Positions 48,060 through 59,880 of a stretch of DNA of 64,000 nucleotides are shown here, piece after piece. Source of the stretch: Taxillus chinensis (Eukaryota > Streptophyta > Magnoliopsida > Santalales > Loranthaceae); assembly GCA_023512835.1 (NCBI GenBank), contig CM042089.1:14213759-14277758 (forward strand), in the 5' to 3' direction. Below the pieces are notes generated by a model that saw nothing but the letters and a program-made list of their open reading frames with translations, was not told the origin of the DNA and did no database searches. The stretch's first letter is position 1. Each line of letters starts with the position of its first letter. Position numbers and translations under genes: made by a program.

Positions 48060-49580
48060 TTTGTAGCTAAATTTTATCTGAGACCCCAATGGTAAATAGT
48101 TAACCGAGGATCAAAGTAGTGAGATGATATTTGGTCACGGTTGCCTACCGCACTCACTTCTCTCTATATATATATATAATTTGTTTTGATGAATGTTTTA
48201 GGGTTTTGTAGGAGGGTGAAGAAAAGGTGGAAGGTGGCAGCTTGGAAGGCATGGGAAAGCTTTTCATTAGAATCTGTTGATCATGATCAAATCTGAAAGT
48301 CTTTTCTATACCTTCCAAGTCTACCGCCTTCCATTTTTCATAAGATCACTATTTCGAGGACTCGGAGGCCAGAGATCCGAAGATGCTTTTTATTTTTGTT
48401 TTTTTTGGAAATTTTATTCAGATCTGTTGATATATTTTTCCCTGAAACAATTTTCTTGTGCCCGATTTCGTTGAAGTCTTCATTTTTTTTTTTTTTTGAA
48501 TTTTCGTGTTCGAATGCAGTATAAGACGGCCTTCCGGCTGCGACGGCGAGGGAGTAGGGACTCGGAGACGGCGCATCGGCGGGACAGGAGGTCAAGCGCG
48601 AGGATGAAGGATGGCGGAGTCTTTCTTTCGGATGGGAGGGCACTGGGAACGGGTCTGCGTCGTTGTGTGGGGATTGGATCCGGGTCTGGGTATCTGTAAT
48701 TTTGTTGTAATGTTCCAGTCCAATTACTTAAATCTTGTAATGTCAGTGGTGTTGGATATATCTTTTACTTGAAGATGTGCTGACAGCAGATGCAAAAGAA
48801 TTAGAAATTGTCATAACGTGACACAACTTATTGCTGTAACGTATAAATATCCAACTCTCCAGATTGAACGTCCTCTTCGAAAAAGAGAATATCACACATT
48901 AGAATACAAGCAGACACCTACTGTTAATGCAAACTATTACATTAATCAACTTGTGAAATGTACCAAAAAAAATAAAATTTTCTATATTTTTATTAATTTT
49001 CATCGTTAGAGTTGATCAAGACAACACAACACTACTGCTCCATGATGGAAAATTATTATACCTCTCAAACCATCTCTTAGACATTGTGGAAGCAACCTGG
49101 ACTGCACCTTGCCAATGTAACAATTCAGGTTCAAGACCTCAACGCTCATGACAAAGGGATAAGGATTTTCGATGAACCCGCAACAGGTCTCTCTACCAGT
49201 CCAATAGCTATAATATAAATCTGTTAACTCGATACTATCCTTGCCGCGAGGGTAGGTGTTGGGAAGAACACAGCAATTACAAATCAATATATCTATTTTT
49301 TGGGTTTATGTTCTTTTTCTCCAACAAATTTGCTATCACAATTAACGTTAGGGTCTCATCTTTTGTATTCTCTAGTGATGAAGCTCTGACAGTAGCAGTA
49401 GACAAATAAAGTGCATCTTTTGTATTCTCTAATTTCTTCTACCCATTTTGAAGGAGTGTTATGGGATGAAAGGAAGGGGATTACAAAAAGAGTTTCTCGA
49501 GGCAAAGGAAAGCAATCCGACAATCTTTAGCAAATCATGAGGTGCACGGATCCCAAGAAGGTCGTGGTCTAGATCTGTGG
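48060..49580. other. Upstream flank of WDR55, no confirmed gene
   Basis: A (TA)n run near 48,166-48,178 is followed by another telo-box-like TTTAGGGTTTTGTAGG at about 48,199 on the plus strand. A GC-rich patch at 48,520-48,700 includes a 67-codon frame ending GIGSGSGYL, then T-rich DNA resembling a 3' UTR. Another minus-strand frame (49,006-49,287) is not recognised. A divergent or non-coding transcript is possible but not shown. Confidence 0.35.
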
Positions 49581-49582
49581 TT

Positions 49583-49745
49583 GGATGATGCAAGTTAGGG
49601 CATTAGTTCGGTTCGGACCACACGCAGAGGAAGAATAACGGGGTGTAGGATAGTTGTGGTTTGGATCGGTGGGCCGGATGATGCGAGTTGGGGCTCGCTT
49701 CTGTCCGGACCTCGCGTAGAGGAAGGATGACAAGATGCGGGATAG
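49583..49745. repeat. Two-copy direct repeat, ~95 bp unit
   Basis: Two diverged copies share GGATGATGC.AGTT, CGGACC and GCG.AGAGGAAG words (for example AGAGGAAGAATAACGGGGTG and AGAGGAAGGATGACAAGATG). It abuts the fold-back element. Confidence 0.6.
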
Positions 49746-49776
49746 GTAAGCGACTAGACAACGGGGAGGGAGCCGA

Positions 49777-50191
49777 TGTGCGAGTTCGCACGGTGCGGCT
49801 TTTTTTTTTTATAGGATTTTTTTTTTTTTTTTTAGTTTTTGTTATTTGTTTTCAAAATCAATTGTTAGATGTAATATTCATGTATGTAGTGTATATAATT
49901 CTTATAAAATTTTGTAGTAATTGTTAGACTTTGCACAAATGTAATTACAAAAAATTTAAAATTTAAAAAATAAATTTGTTCAAGTATTTTTATTTTTTAA
50001 ATTTTAAATTTTTTGTAATTGCATTTGTGTAAAATCTAACCGTTAGATTACTACAAAATTTTACAAGAGGTACATACACTACATGAATATTACATCTCAC
50101 GGTTGATTTTGGAAACAAACAACAAAAACTATACCAAAAAATAAAAGCCGCACCGTGCGGCGCTTTTGCGCACCCACAGCGAACTCGCACA
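49777..50191. mobile_element. Long fold-back (inverted-repeat) element
   Basis: Two arms of roughly 190-200 bp are reverse complements with few differences. The outer ends are TGTGCGAGTTCGC and GCGAACTCGCACA, then GCACGGTGCGGC / GCCGCACCGTGCGGC and AATTTAAAATTTAAAAAATA near the centre (about 49,970-49,990). No coding capacity. Classed as a MITE/fold-back element; a transcript would form a hairpin. Confidence 0.85.
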
Positions 50192-50199
50192 CATGTTTT

Positions 50200-50984
50200 A
50201 AAAATTAAATTTGATTCCGGTGGTGTGCTTCACAATGGGATGAAGATATGTGACGCGTCAAAGCACTAAATGTTTGCCGATATTTGGGTCAAAACGGCAT
50301 GACTGGATTTGAAAATTTTCTTTTTGAAATAATTAGTAAAAATAGCTTTTACGTAAATAAGATTTAAAATTTAAGAAACATGATTGTTGATGATCTGTGT
50401 TTTAACGTCGTGTAATTGCTACTAAATCAAATCATATGAATTAAAATATATTTTTAAAATTAATTTGATTTGTTTGATTTGAAAATTGAAAAAATCAATA
50501 TATTACATTGTTCACCACTTAATCAATTTGGGGACCTAACCAATCAAATATAATTATAATATAATATATATTCGAAAACTTCATTTATGTCTTTTTTTTC
50601 CTAGGACATTAGTTGTTGATGCAATCATATCCCTCGTGAATTTATATTCTTCCATGAAATTAATGTATAAAATCAATGTTAATGCATTTGTACAAATATT
50701 AGTGAATAGAACGGTATTGTTAATGACGAATAGCTTGATCCTTGTTGATGTCATATATTTGCAAAGTACTTAGTCAATGCACTTTATAAAACTATTAATC
50801 TATCGTTTGCTAATTTCATGATTCTTAATTGAGCACTAATGGTAGTCAAAAACTACTAAACCGAACTAAACTAAAAACTAGTTTTTTATTTTTATTGGTC
50901 GATTTTAATTTGTTATTTTTTCAAAGTCATCATAGGGCACCTTTTGTCTTTATTGCGCAAACTTATTCATGCTTTTGGTCACCG
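50200..50984. other. AT-rich spacer, nothing recognised
   Basis: No protein-like frame or repeat boundary detected. Confidence 0.5.
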
Positions 50985-50996
50985 AAGTATATTATT

Positions 50997-51275
50997 TTAT
51001 TTATTTATTTATTTTAATGACGAGGTATCCTCTCATATCAGACCGTAGGCTTCGCTGCAGACTATGAACACTAGGCCAACATTGGTAGCCTGTCCCAAAC
51101 TGCTGCCACTCAAGACTAATCCCCGACAGTCCCACCTGCCCCAATGGGTTGGCCACATGTAAGTTCACGGGGTGGGAAAATCCCTCTATCAGAGCCTGCA
51201 GTGCGAATCGAACATGGGCACCTAGACACATCAAGTCCCACCACAACCAGCCGACTGCCCCACAGGGCATCACCA
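50997..51275 (-). mobile_element. tRNA-derived SINE with 12-bp TSD
   Basis: On the minus strand it starts GGTGATGCCCTGTGGGGCAG. An A-box-like GGGGCAGTCGGCTGG is followed about 35 bases later by a B box (TGTTCGATTCGCAC), the internal RNA polymerase III promoter. The 3' end is a short (AAATA)n tail. The target-site duplication AAGTATATTATT is perfect (50,985-50,996 and 51,276-51,287). A TCGGGGATTAGTC word recalls the Au SINE family, but family assignment is tentative. Confidence 0.85.
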
Positions 51276-51289
51276 AAGTATATTATTAA

Positions 51290-52190
51290 TAATTAAATAT
51301 GGTTATTTATTCTTATTTCTTTTTACAATAAGAAATATAAATATGATAGTAATAGAATGATAATAATTTGTGAAACATGATAATAGTATAAGTTATAAAA
51401 AGTAAAAATAATAATAGTAAAATATGAGTACTATGTGAATCATGTATTATATATACATTATTTATTATAAAAATATTATTTATGAAAATACCATTTAACA
51501 TGTCATAAACACTTGAGAGCCTTTATCAATTTAATGTTTATTTTGATATTGTAGTAATTAGTGGTTACAATCACTCTTACTAACACAATTGAGAGCTGAT
51601 TAGCTAACAATGAACCTAAAACTAAAGATAGTTGCTTTAGGTTTTGGTCTTTCATGACTGAATTTATAATTGATAAGGTTATTAACTTTTGTATATGAAC
51701 ATTTAAAAGTTGTGAAGAATAATGGATTCGTTGGGGTGACTTCGAAATTAGCATCTTTATAAAGAAATAAGCTGTCAAAATCCATTATAACTTATGATCG
51801 AAGAGGAAGGTATAAGATATGCTAAAACAAAAAAAAAATTGATCGTCCATTTGAATTGTGAGATACACCAAAACCTCTGGGTATTAGGTGGGGGATAACA
51901 ATAGTTTTTGGTTTTTATAATCATAAAATTGTAGAACGACTAGATGTTCATTCATATTAAACCGACCAAATTAAAAACAATTTCTACTCGATCTTTCTAC
52001 TAGCAATGCTCCATATGACGTTCATAATATTTTGAAAGATAAAAACCCTAATAAAATTTGAGTCTTAAAAACATCCTCAATATCAAATATGCTTACACTA
52101 TAGTAATGCTTTATATGATGTTCATTAGTATGAAATGCCCTTACTAGAGGTTTATGTTACTACATCCATGAAAACTTACTTCTTTGTAAA
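51290..52190. other. AT-rich spacer, nothing recognised
   Basis: Short chance ORFs only. Confidence 0.5.
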
Positions 52191-53199
52191 ATCGGGGGTG
52201 TCAATTTTACCCCGACCTGTCCTGTCCGGACTGTCCCGACCCGATAGACCATCAAGTCGGGCTCGAGTCTTGTTTGACCCCGCTCTAATCCTGTATTTTC
52301 AAAAAAAAAAAAGGTAAAATATCTCGCCCCATTCCAACTCGATCCAATCTGATCCGAAGTGCCCAAACCACCAAACGAGTCAGGTTTGGGCGAACTATAA
52401 ATTTTCGAGTTGGGTTAGGGTGGAAAATAAATTTTTAGGTCAAGTTCATGTCAAATAGTGTCATCACTAGTTTTCGTCCGGGCCTTTTTGGGGTGGACAC
52501 AAACTAAACCAATGGTAAGAAATTTAGAGTCGCCACCAACTGTTTTTGGGGTACAGTTGGATACCCTCTACTTTAAATAGTTTAAGGTGTGGTCTGCGTT
52601 ATCGAGAGAAGGGTTCGGGAGTTGGTTACGTGTAGGGAAGGATTAGCACCCCTACGGTGCCCTTTCGATATCTATTTTCGGAGGAGGAAGTTTTTATTTA
52701 TTTTCACCGTTGTAATTGGGTCAAGGCACTGTGATTTTCCTAGAAAATCTATGCTTTTATTTTACTAAGTTATTTGTTAAAGTTATGGTTAAAATTGTTT
52801 TACCCTAAATTTCTAAAGGAAATCCTAAATGTTTTTGTTTTTTTTGTTTTTGTTTTTGTTGTTATTGTTGTTGTTGTTGTTGTTTTTTTTTGTTTTAAAT
52901 AGAACATGAAATCTTTTTGGTGTTTGGTTTGAAAACACTTTTTTTTGTTCTTTTTTTTTTTATGACATTCGATTTCCTTATCTAAAGTGAACCCACAAAT
53001 GGATAAGTCTAAAGGATGCATGCGAGTAGCGGGGTTTTAATTTTCTTTGTTGTTGTGGTTGTAAAAGGACACGCTTATTCATTTTTGGTTTTTTTTTAAC
53101 TAAGCCTTTTGGTTATTTTTATTATTTTGTTTTATTTTTTGGTATTAAAAAACGTACTTGATAAATCTAAGAACGCTATACTTATCACCATCATTTTTT

Positions 53200-53690
53200 T
53201 TATTTAAAAAAAAACGTTTTTTACATCTTTGTTCTTTTTTTATATTGGAAAACTAACATAATAACACAAAAAAACATTTATATCACTTTATTCTATTTAT
53301 GTGAATTAAAAAACGTTTTTACATCTTTTGCTTTTTTTATATCGGAAAACTAACATAATAACACCAAAAAATATTTATATCACTATATTCTATTTATGTG
53401 AATTTAAAAATACGTTTTTACATCTTTTGCTTTTGTTATTGGAAAACTAACATAATAACCCACCAAAAAAAATTATATCACTATATTCTATTTATGTGAA
53501 TTAAAAAAAAATGTTTTTTATATCTTTTGCTTTTGTTATTGGAAAACATACCTAATAAAACAAGAAAAATATATTTATATCACTATATTATAAAAAATGA
53601 TTTTTTTTACACCCTTTTTTTGGAACATATGCCTAATAAAACCATATATTTTTGTATTGATTTGAGTTTTAAAAAAATATTTTTTACATT
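53200..53690. repeat. Tandem array, ~100-bp AT-rich unit, about 4.5 copies
   Basis: Successive copies share TTTTTACATCTTTTGCTTTT, GGAAAACTAACATAATAAC and TATTCTATTTATGTGAATT. Copies become more diverged to the right. Confidence 0.85.
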
Positions 53691-54299
53691 TTTTACCACA
53701 ACAATAAAAACATGCAACATAGCAAAGAAATAAAAATAACTAAACCCAAAAGTAAACAAACAAACAAAAGTAAATAAAAATATTTTCTCTTTTTGTTTGT
53801 TGCTTTTTTTATTCTTTTTGCTTTTTACATATTACAATTACATACAACAAAATAAACAAACAAAAGTAAAAAAAATACAACAAGAAAAGAAAAAAAATAC
53901 AAAGAGATAAAAATAATATTATAGTGCCTAAACAAAAAAAGAAAATAACAAATAACAAAAAAAACGAAATTTAGCAATATAGCACAAAATAAACAATAAT
54001 AAAAGGGTAGCATAACCGACTTTATCGATCTTGATAGCGGCACCACATCTGAGCTATCCTGTGGGCGTCGATAGTGTTGAAAGAAACTCTGAGTTCGGTG
54101 GAAAACTATGAACTCGCCTTGTGCAACGCGCCGGAGCTTGGCCGGAACTTGAAATCGACGCCGAAGACGGATCGGAACTTGGGAGGGATTGGAGATGATT
54201 GGGTTTAATTTATTGTTGTAAAGGAAGGAAGATATGTAATGATTTTGGGGGGTTTTTTTTTGTTTGAAGATTAAAAAATGAGAGAGAGGATGATTTTTT

Positions 54300-54535
54300 T
54301 TTTTTTTGAGAATTTTCGTAGGATTTTTTTGGATGAAAAATGATGTTTTTTTATTTGTGTTTTGGGAAAGGAGAGTGGAGAGAAAGGAAGAGAGAGTAGG
54401 CTTTTTTTTGGGAAAATTCGTGGGATTTTTGGGATGGAAAATGAGGTTTTTGATTTGGGTTTCGGGAAGGAAAATGAAAAGAAAGGAAGAGAGAAAATGG
54501 CTTTTTTTTTTTGGGAAAATTCATTTTTTTTTTGG
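54300..54535. repeat. Tandem repeat, ~105-bp unit
   Basis: GAGAATTTTCGTAGGATTT (54,309), GGAAAATTCGTGGGATTTT (54,411) and GGGAAAATTCATTTTTTTT (54,513) start successive copies, separated by GA-rich AGAAAGGAAGAGAGA words. Confidence 0.75.
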
Positions 54536-54799
54536 AAGAGGAAATAAAGGGGTATTTATAGTTAAAGAAGAAGAAGAAGAAGAAAAAAAAGCTGGCGGCC
54601 TTGTTCGTTAACAAGATACCAGATCTTGTTCATGAACAAGACCAATTTGAATTATTATTTTTTTTATTCTGATTTTGTTTTGTTCTTAAAAAATAAATAA
54701 CAAAAAAACAAACATGTCAGAATTTATTATTATTTATTAATTAATTAATTAATTTTTAAAAAAAGTTTTTTTTTTGTTTTAGTTTTTAATATATATATT

Positions 54800-55015
54800 T
54801 TTTTTGGCCTGCGAACAACGATCGTGGGGTACTTCACACGTGGTTTTTTTTTAGTTTTTTAGTAGTAGTTTTTTTAATTAATATTTTTTTGCCTGTAAAT
54901 AGTATGCGGGTACTGTTCACGCGTGTTTTTTTTTAAAATTTTTTAGTATTGGTTTTTAATTAATATATTTTTTGGGCCTGTAAACAGTACGCGGGTACTG
55001 TTCACATGTGTTTTT
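54800..55015. repeat. Three tandem copies of an ~84-bp unit containing a palindrome
   Basis: GCCTG begins units at 54,807, 54,891 and 54,976. Copy 3 contains a near-perfect palindrome at 54,980-55,005 (arms AACAGTAC and GTACTGTT). Copy 2 keeps most of it and copy 1 is decayed. Confidence 0.85.
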
Positions 55016-55409
55016 TTTTTAAAAAATAGCCTATATATATATATATATCAAAATTCTCACAATGACGAGAGGATCATGATGGTGAGGTCCGTGACTTGAT
55101 TTGGAGTGCGGTTTTGCAAGTCAATTATCATTTGACCGCTATTAGCGGTCCGAATACTATTTTGACCATGACTTCATCATTTGACCTCGAATTGAGCGTG
55201 GTCGGAGGTGTTGATTCTCAAATTTGATTTTCCATCACTTGTGACTGTCTCTTTCCCACCCTTTGTCTTAATGGTTACGCCTCTTTATTTTCTATACAAA
55301 GTCAATGACAGATATGGAATAATAAATATATATGTCTAACCCGGACAAAATGGGGTCGAACAGGTAGTACTCAGACTCAACCCGACCCGTTGCCATCTTT
55401 ATGTAGGAA

Positions 55410-56645
55410 CCCGTGCTTGGGAGTTAAACTTGTGATATAGACTTTATTTTGAAAAACAAATATTAATACTGCGACATACTTATCAAATGAAGAATTTTGA
55501 CTATATTTAAACCTAATTTAGAATTTAAAACCATGAGGGGTATTTTTGAGAATTGAATTATTTGTTTAAATAAAATTAATAAGTTGTGGGGAGCAAGAGA
55601 GGGGAGAGGAGAAAGGATAACTTTTAGGCGTTGGTCAATCAAGGGTCGGTTTTTGCGTGTGTTTGAAGTAGAGATTTCTATCTTTCTTGTTCATTTCATG
55701 TTCCTATCTAATATCTATGGTTAAATCAACCCATAACTATGTTAGAAACCCTAAGATTAATTGAAAAGAATGTATATATCCACGTTTTTAGCTTAGCTAT
55801 TTTGTGGAAATCATATGTATGTATAAATATATATATATATATGTTGTTTTGGAAAATTTTGTGAGAACTCTATGTTAGATTTGTTTGATTTGGATTAAGA
55901 GAGCATTTGAGGCGTGTTTAGGCCTTTGGTAGTAATAAAAAATCAAGTGGGGGAGTTTGGGTTTGATTAGATAAAGTATAAGATGGATTTTCGTGTGTTA
56001 AGATCGTAGAATAACCGATTAGGCAAACTAGGTGATCGAGTAAACCAATTGTTGGTCTCAAAAGTGAGGCTAGAAGGGGAAAAGGGGGAGGGGGTGTAGC
56101 TCACTTGCCAAATCAATAAGAAGATATGCAAAACTTAAATACTAAACAAAAACACCTTGGAGTGAACACTTCCATATCTACGTGGTTGTGTAATACTTAG
56201 TAACATTATCATACTTTGTAAAGATAAAACACTCTTAAACAAATAAATACATACATACATAAATTGTTCCATCCATTAATTGTCACCCTTCTTCCAAAAA
56301 GCTGTTTGACTCGAAAGGCCTCCCAATCCTTTGAGGATGTATATTTCATTATCAAAGAATGAAGTAAAAATGAAAAAAATGCACTTTTGTATGTGAGGTG
56401 GAGGAGCCACCAAAACATTTCAAGAAGCCTCCACGGTAAGCACAATGGCTTCAACATATTCAAAGAGAACACTAAGTTTGTCCTAAAACACTAACAAAAT
56501 GACATAGCTAAGAGGGGGAATATGACTTTAATAGTGATTGATAGGACTTTATTAGCGGGAATTAAAGACGAGCAGAATGTTAAGAGTAGAAAGCCTATAC
56601 AATTTCTCACAACTTTCTTTTCTGCTCCATGGATTTTGACACAGT
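55410..56645. other. Spacer, no gene recognised
   Basis: Mixed composition with a small (TA)n run near 55,828. No convincing coding sequence on either strand. Confidence 0.5.
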
Positions 56646-56727
56646 ATGTCCCCCACGATTGCCAAACAAGATCCGCAGCACATCAGGACACAACCTCAAG
56701 ACACGGCTTATCCCTCTTTAGGACAGT

Positions 56728-56880
56728 TTGTCCACGATCCTTAATAGGATCCCAATAACCGGACACAACCTGCCTTCACTAGGGCATAGCTTGTCCATGA
56801 TCCTCAAAAGGATCCCAATAACCGGACGTCGCCTGCCTTCACTAGGGCATAGCTTGTCCATGATCCTCAACAGGATCCAC
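56728..56880. repeat. 63-bp tandem repeat inside the LTR copy
   Basis: TTGTCCA.GATCC starts copies at 56,728, 56,791 and 56,854 (period 63). The unit contains CCCAATAACCGGAC and CCTTCACTAGGGCATAGC. Confidence 0.9.
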
Positions 56881-57734
56881 TCATCACGAGCTCATTAGGC
56901 CGTAGCCTCACCCAATACGGTACATCACAATCCCAGGAGCCTTAGCCACCTGTCACACCCACGCAAGGGTACATCTACACGAGCTCAACTCGGCTCAAGC
57001 TCAACCACCGATTATGCCACCTATCACAATCAAACATATCGCATGGACCCAAGAGTTCTACATCTCACATAACTATCACACAAATATATAAGCAAACATA
57101 GCATATCACCACCGACCCCAAGGTCTCACGCATTACATGTATGTGATAAGCTAATGATAGAAACCAACATACAAATAAACAGATCATGAAGCTCTCATGG
57201 TGCCAACCACCCTCCAAGCCCATAAGCACATTAGCCCTCATGGCCCAACCATAACCTCAAACAAACCATAACATACCACAACGAAGAATACCATGTTTCT
57301 CACAGTGCCCATTGGCACCTCTTAGACTCCTTTAAGTCCAAAACTATCTCATACAATCCACAATGGAGAACACCAAGTTTCTCCCATACCAGATTTCCCA
57401 TAGAAACCCCAACAAAAACCTAAGTCATAGGTCCTACCTTCCTCCAACTTGGAGTTAAACACACATATGACGGACAAACTAACATCGTAACGCAATTGAA
57501 CAACCCATAATATAACTCCCCGAACCAAAGGTCCAATGCATATTATAGTAACTCAAGTTAACCACTAGGGTTTCATAACACTTCCTCTGTAACAGATGCC
57601 AATCTCCCCAAGACCACAACTTTATCCTTAAACATTGAGTTAGACCAATGCAGTTAACTAAGCACGAGTCCGAGTTAAGTTATGATGAAAAGTCAAATTC
57701 GGAACATCAAGATCAAATCTGTAATATCCTAGTC

Positions 57735-57930
57735 AATTCGGAGCACTACTTCGGAACAACACTCATCCGGAACACTACTCATCTAAAACACTAATCCAGA
57801 ACAACACTCATCTGGAACACTACTCATTCAGAACACTAATTTGGAACAACACTCATCCGGAACACTCATATGGAACAACACTCATCTGGAACCCAAATAT
57901 GGAACACTACTCATCCAGAACACTGATTCG
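57735..57930. repeat. Short-period array (GGAACACTACTCAT-type)
   Basis: About ten imperfect copies of GGAACAACACTCATCC / GGAACACTACTCATC words. Occupies the same part of the LTR as the unrelated array at 950-1160. Confidence 0.85.
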
Positions 57931-58626
57931 AAACAAGGACTCGCTAATACGGAAGGCATTTGAGCAACCCTACCTTTGGCCTGCCGACACTTCGACCCTT
58001 AACGCACTAAGGGCACTATTTATCGTCGATGATGAATCAACCCAGCAACCCTCAAACCTTTCGATAACACATGAAACTCATATTAGATGTAACCTATTAG
58101 GTTTTAATCACCCTTTATGTACTTAAATCATAGCATTCAACCCAAAATTGGGTTTCCCCAAAAAATTAAGGTTTATCACCAAATACATTATTTCTAGCAA
58201 AATCATGCATGTTAATCCCACTAGGATTCTTGTAAATAGATTGAATTACCTACCTGGAGGTATAATCACAGATCAGATAGTCACAAATCGCCAAACCATG
58301 ACTCCAAGCTCTAAGCTCCTCAAACCCAAGCTATCCTCTACGCACAAGCTCAAACGAACACAATTGCTTTCTTTCTCTTGCATCCACCTATTTATATTGC
58401 TACCAATAACTGACCTTGTTAATAATTGGCCTCCCATAGCGATAATTGCGCAAAGTTGACCACCACACCTTTGACAAGTCAACAACCGAGCCTTTTGGGG
58501 CCCCAACCCGAAATTGGGCTCAACTATTGTCAAAATGCTCACATCGATGGCCACAATACCATCGATAATGTTTTCAACATCAAAGAAATGCTATCTCTCA
58601 ACCCTACCCAAATACGGGTCTTTACA

Positions 58627-59042
58627 GGATGTAGTTCTTGTTTAGGTGATATTTCAGGTGTCTCACGCAAAATTAGATTAATAGTAGGAATGTATAGGAA
58701 GTAAAAGACAAAGACACACAGCTTACATGGTTCGATTAATGTGATATACTCCATGGTGATGAGGGTGTACCTACATCGAGTCCAATCCACTATGTGGTTT
58801 CAATACAGTAGGGTTTAGCCCTTGTTACGATATGATCAACTCTCTTTTCTTTTAAATGCAAATACAAAAGCAGTATTACTCAAGTACTCACTCACTATGA
58901 TGAACTGTCTACCACAATCTACTCCTACATATTCAATCGTTTGCACTGCGTGACCTTCAACCACTCCTTTGTCAAACTCACAATCTGTTCGTTGAATGTA
59001 TGAGGAACGAAGACATATTAACTCATTGTTATCTTGCTCACA

Positions 59043-59083
<41 letters not shown>

Positions 59084-59200
59084 TATATACCGTACGAACT
59101 ACTCTGTGCTCTCTCTCGTTTATAGGACGATCGTTGTATGAAACCCTTCCGATAGGGTTAAGCATGTTCCACCTTTTGATCTCCATAGCTGAAACATGTT
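58627..59200 (-). other. LTR-like sequence with (CT)n
   Basis: The part at 58,690-58,850 resembles the 3' part of a plant LTR on the minus strand (TGTGTGTCTTTGTCTTTTAC). A (TC)n run lies at 59,050-59,079. No ends or TSD defined. Confidence 0.3.
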
Positions 59201-59399
59201 AAATCCAACCTCGGATAACGTCCACATGTTTTCCAATACTTAGCATGCTTAAAAACGTTTTCTTAGTGATAAGTTACTTAAATGGCTACCTTTAGTGCAT
59301 TTAGCTCCTTCGACTAGCCATAGCCTCATAGCTTCACCGTTACTTCTACTGGTACACATGCTACTTCCTCTGATTCTTTATCTTAGAATCTTTGAGTCT

Positions 59400-59880
59400 A
59401 AGCCTTCGAGCCTTCGACCTTCAACTTGATCTTCCAATTCTTCTGATCTTCAGATCTTTGGCTTCAAATCTAGGTTAGAACCAACGATTAACTGATATTT
59501 CACTCTACGAGTCTTCGAGCCAGTGACAACCGCGTTCTTTCTTGGCTAATCATTTGTTCACATCAATGAGTCTCTGTTTTCGGCAACGGATCTTCCAATC
59601 TACGACCCTGCGAACTTCAACCCAGGAGCTTCGACTCTACGACATAGCCACTCTACACCCGACGGGTCTTTGAGTCTGCAAGTCTCTAAGATGCTACTTT
59701 TCACCCGACTACACTTTGGGTCTTTGAGTCTTCGATCCTATGAGTCTATGAGTTTATGACTCGCATATCTTCGAGTCAACCGATCTTCAATCTTGTAACG
59801 TTTCGAGTTTTTGACCTTCGACCTTCGATATTGAACTTCGACTCTGGAGGTACATGATTAGACTCCCTCTACGAGCTCAC
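59400..59880. repeat. Degenerate short-word array (TTCGA / GAGTCTTCGA)
   Basis: Many imperfect copies of words such as GAGTCTTCGAGCC, GGGTCTTTGAGTC and TTCGACCTTCGAC without a fixed period. Non-coding. Confidence 0.65.

Larger units (their letters stand above)
52480..55320 (+). mobile_element. Non-coding LTR-retrotransposon-like block
   Basis: 52,480-52,690 contains GAGTCGCCACCAACTG, GGGTTCGGGAGTTGGTTACG and AGGATTAGCACCCCTACGG, words known from LTR/leader regions of plant gypsy (Tat/Ogre-like) elements. The rest is T- and A-rich with tandem arrays and no ORF. CCCGACCCG-containing sequence flanks both sides (52,200-52,460 and 55,330-55,400), so this block may interrupt an older repeat. Boundaries are not defined. 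Confidence 0.4.
56646..58626 (-). mobile_element. Copy of the long-LTR family, reverse orientation
   Basis: Read on the minus strand it begins TGTAAAGACCCGTATTTGGG at 58,626 and contains GTGAGCATTTTGAC and GGTTGTTGACTT blocks in the same order as the solo LTR at 47-2392. The other end (minus strand GGGGGACA at 56,646) differs from the usual end and no TSD was found, so it may be truncated or a diverged subfamily. Confidence 0.6.

Noticed and set aside
49603..50190. Short ORFs in the fold-back element
   Set aside because: They read through T-rich arms of a non-coding inverted repeat.
51200..51276. Possible functional tRNA gene
   Set aside because: A and B boxes are present, but the sequence continues into a SINE body and tail with a TSD, and I cannot draw a full cloverleaf.
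54306..54614. Gly/Phe/Glu-rich frames on both strands
   Set aside because: Translation of a 105-bp tandem repeat; no conserved domain.
53160..55020. Possible CRISPR-like spaced repeats
   Set aside because: Units are adjacent tandem copies without unique spacers, and the DNA is plant nuclear.
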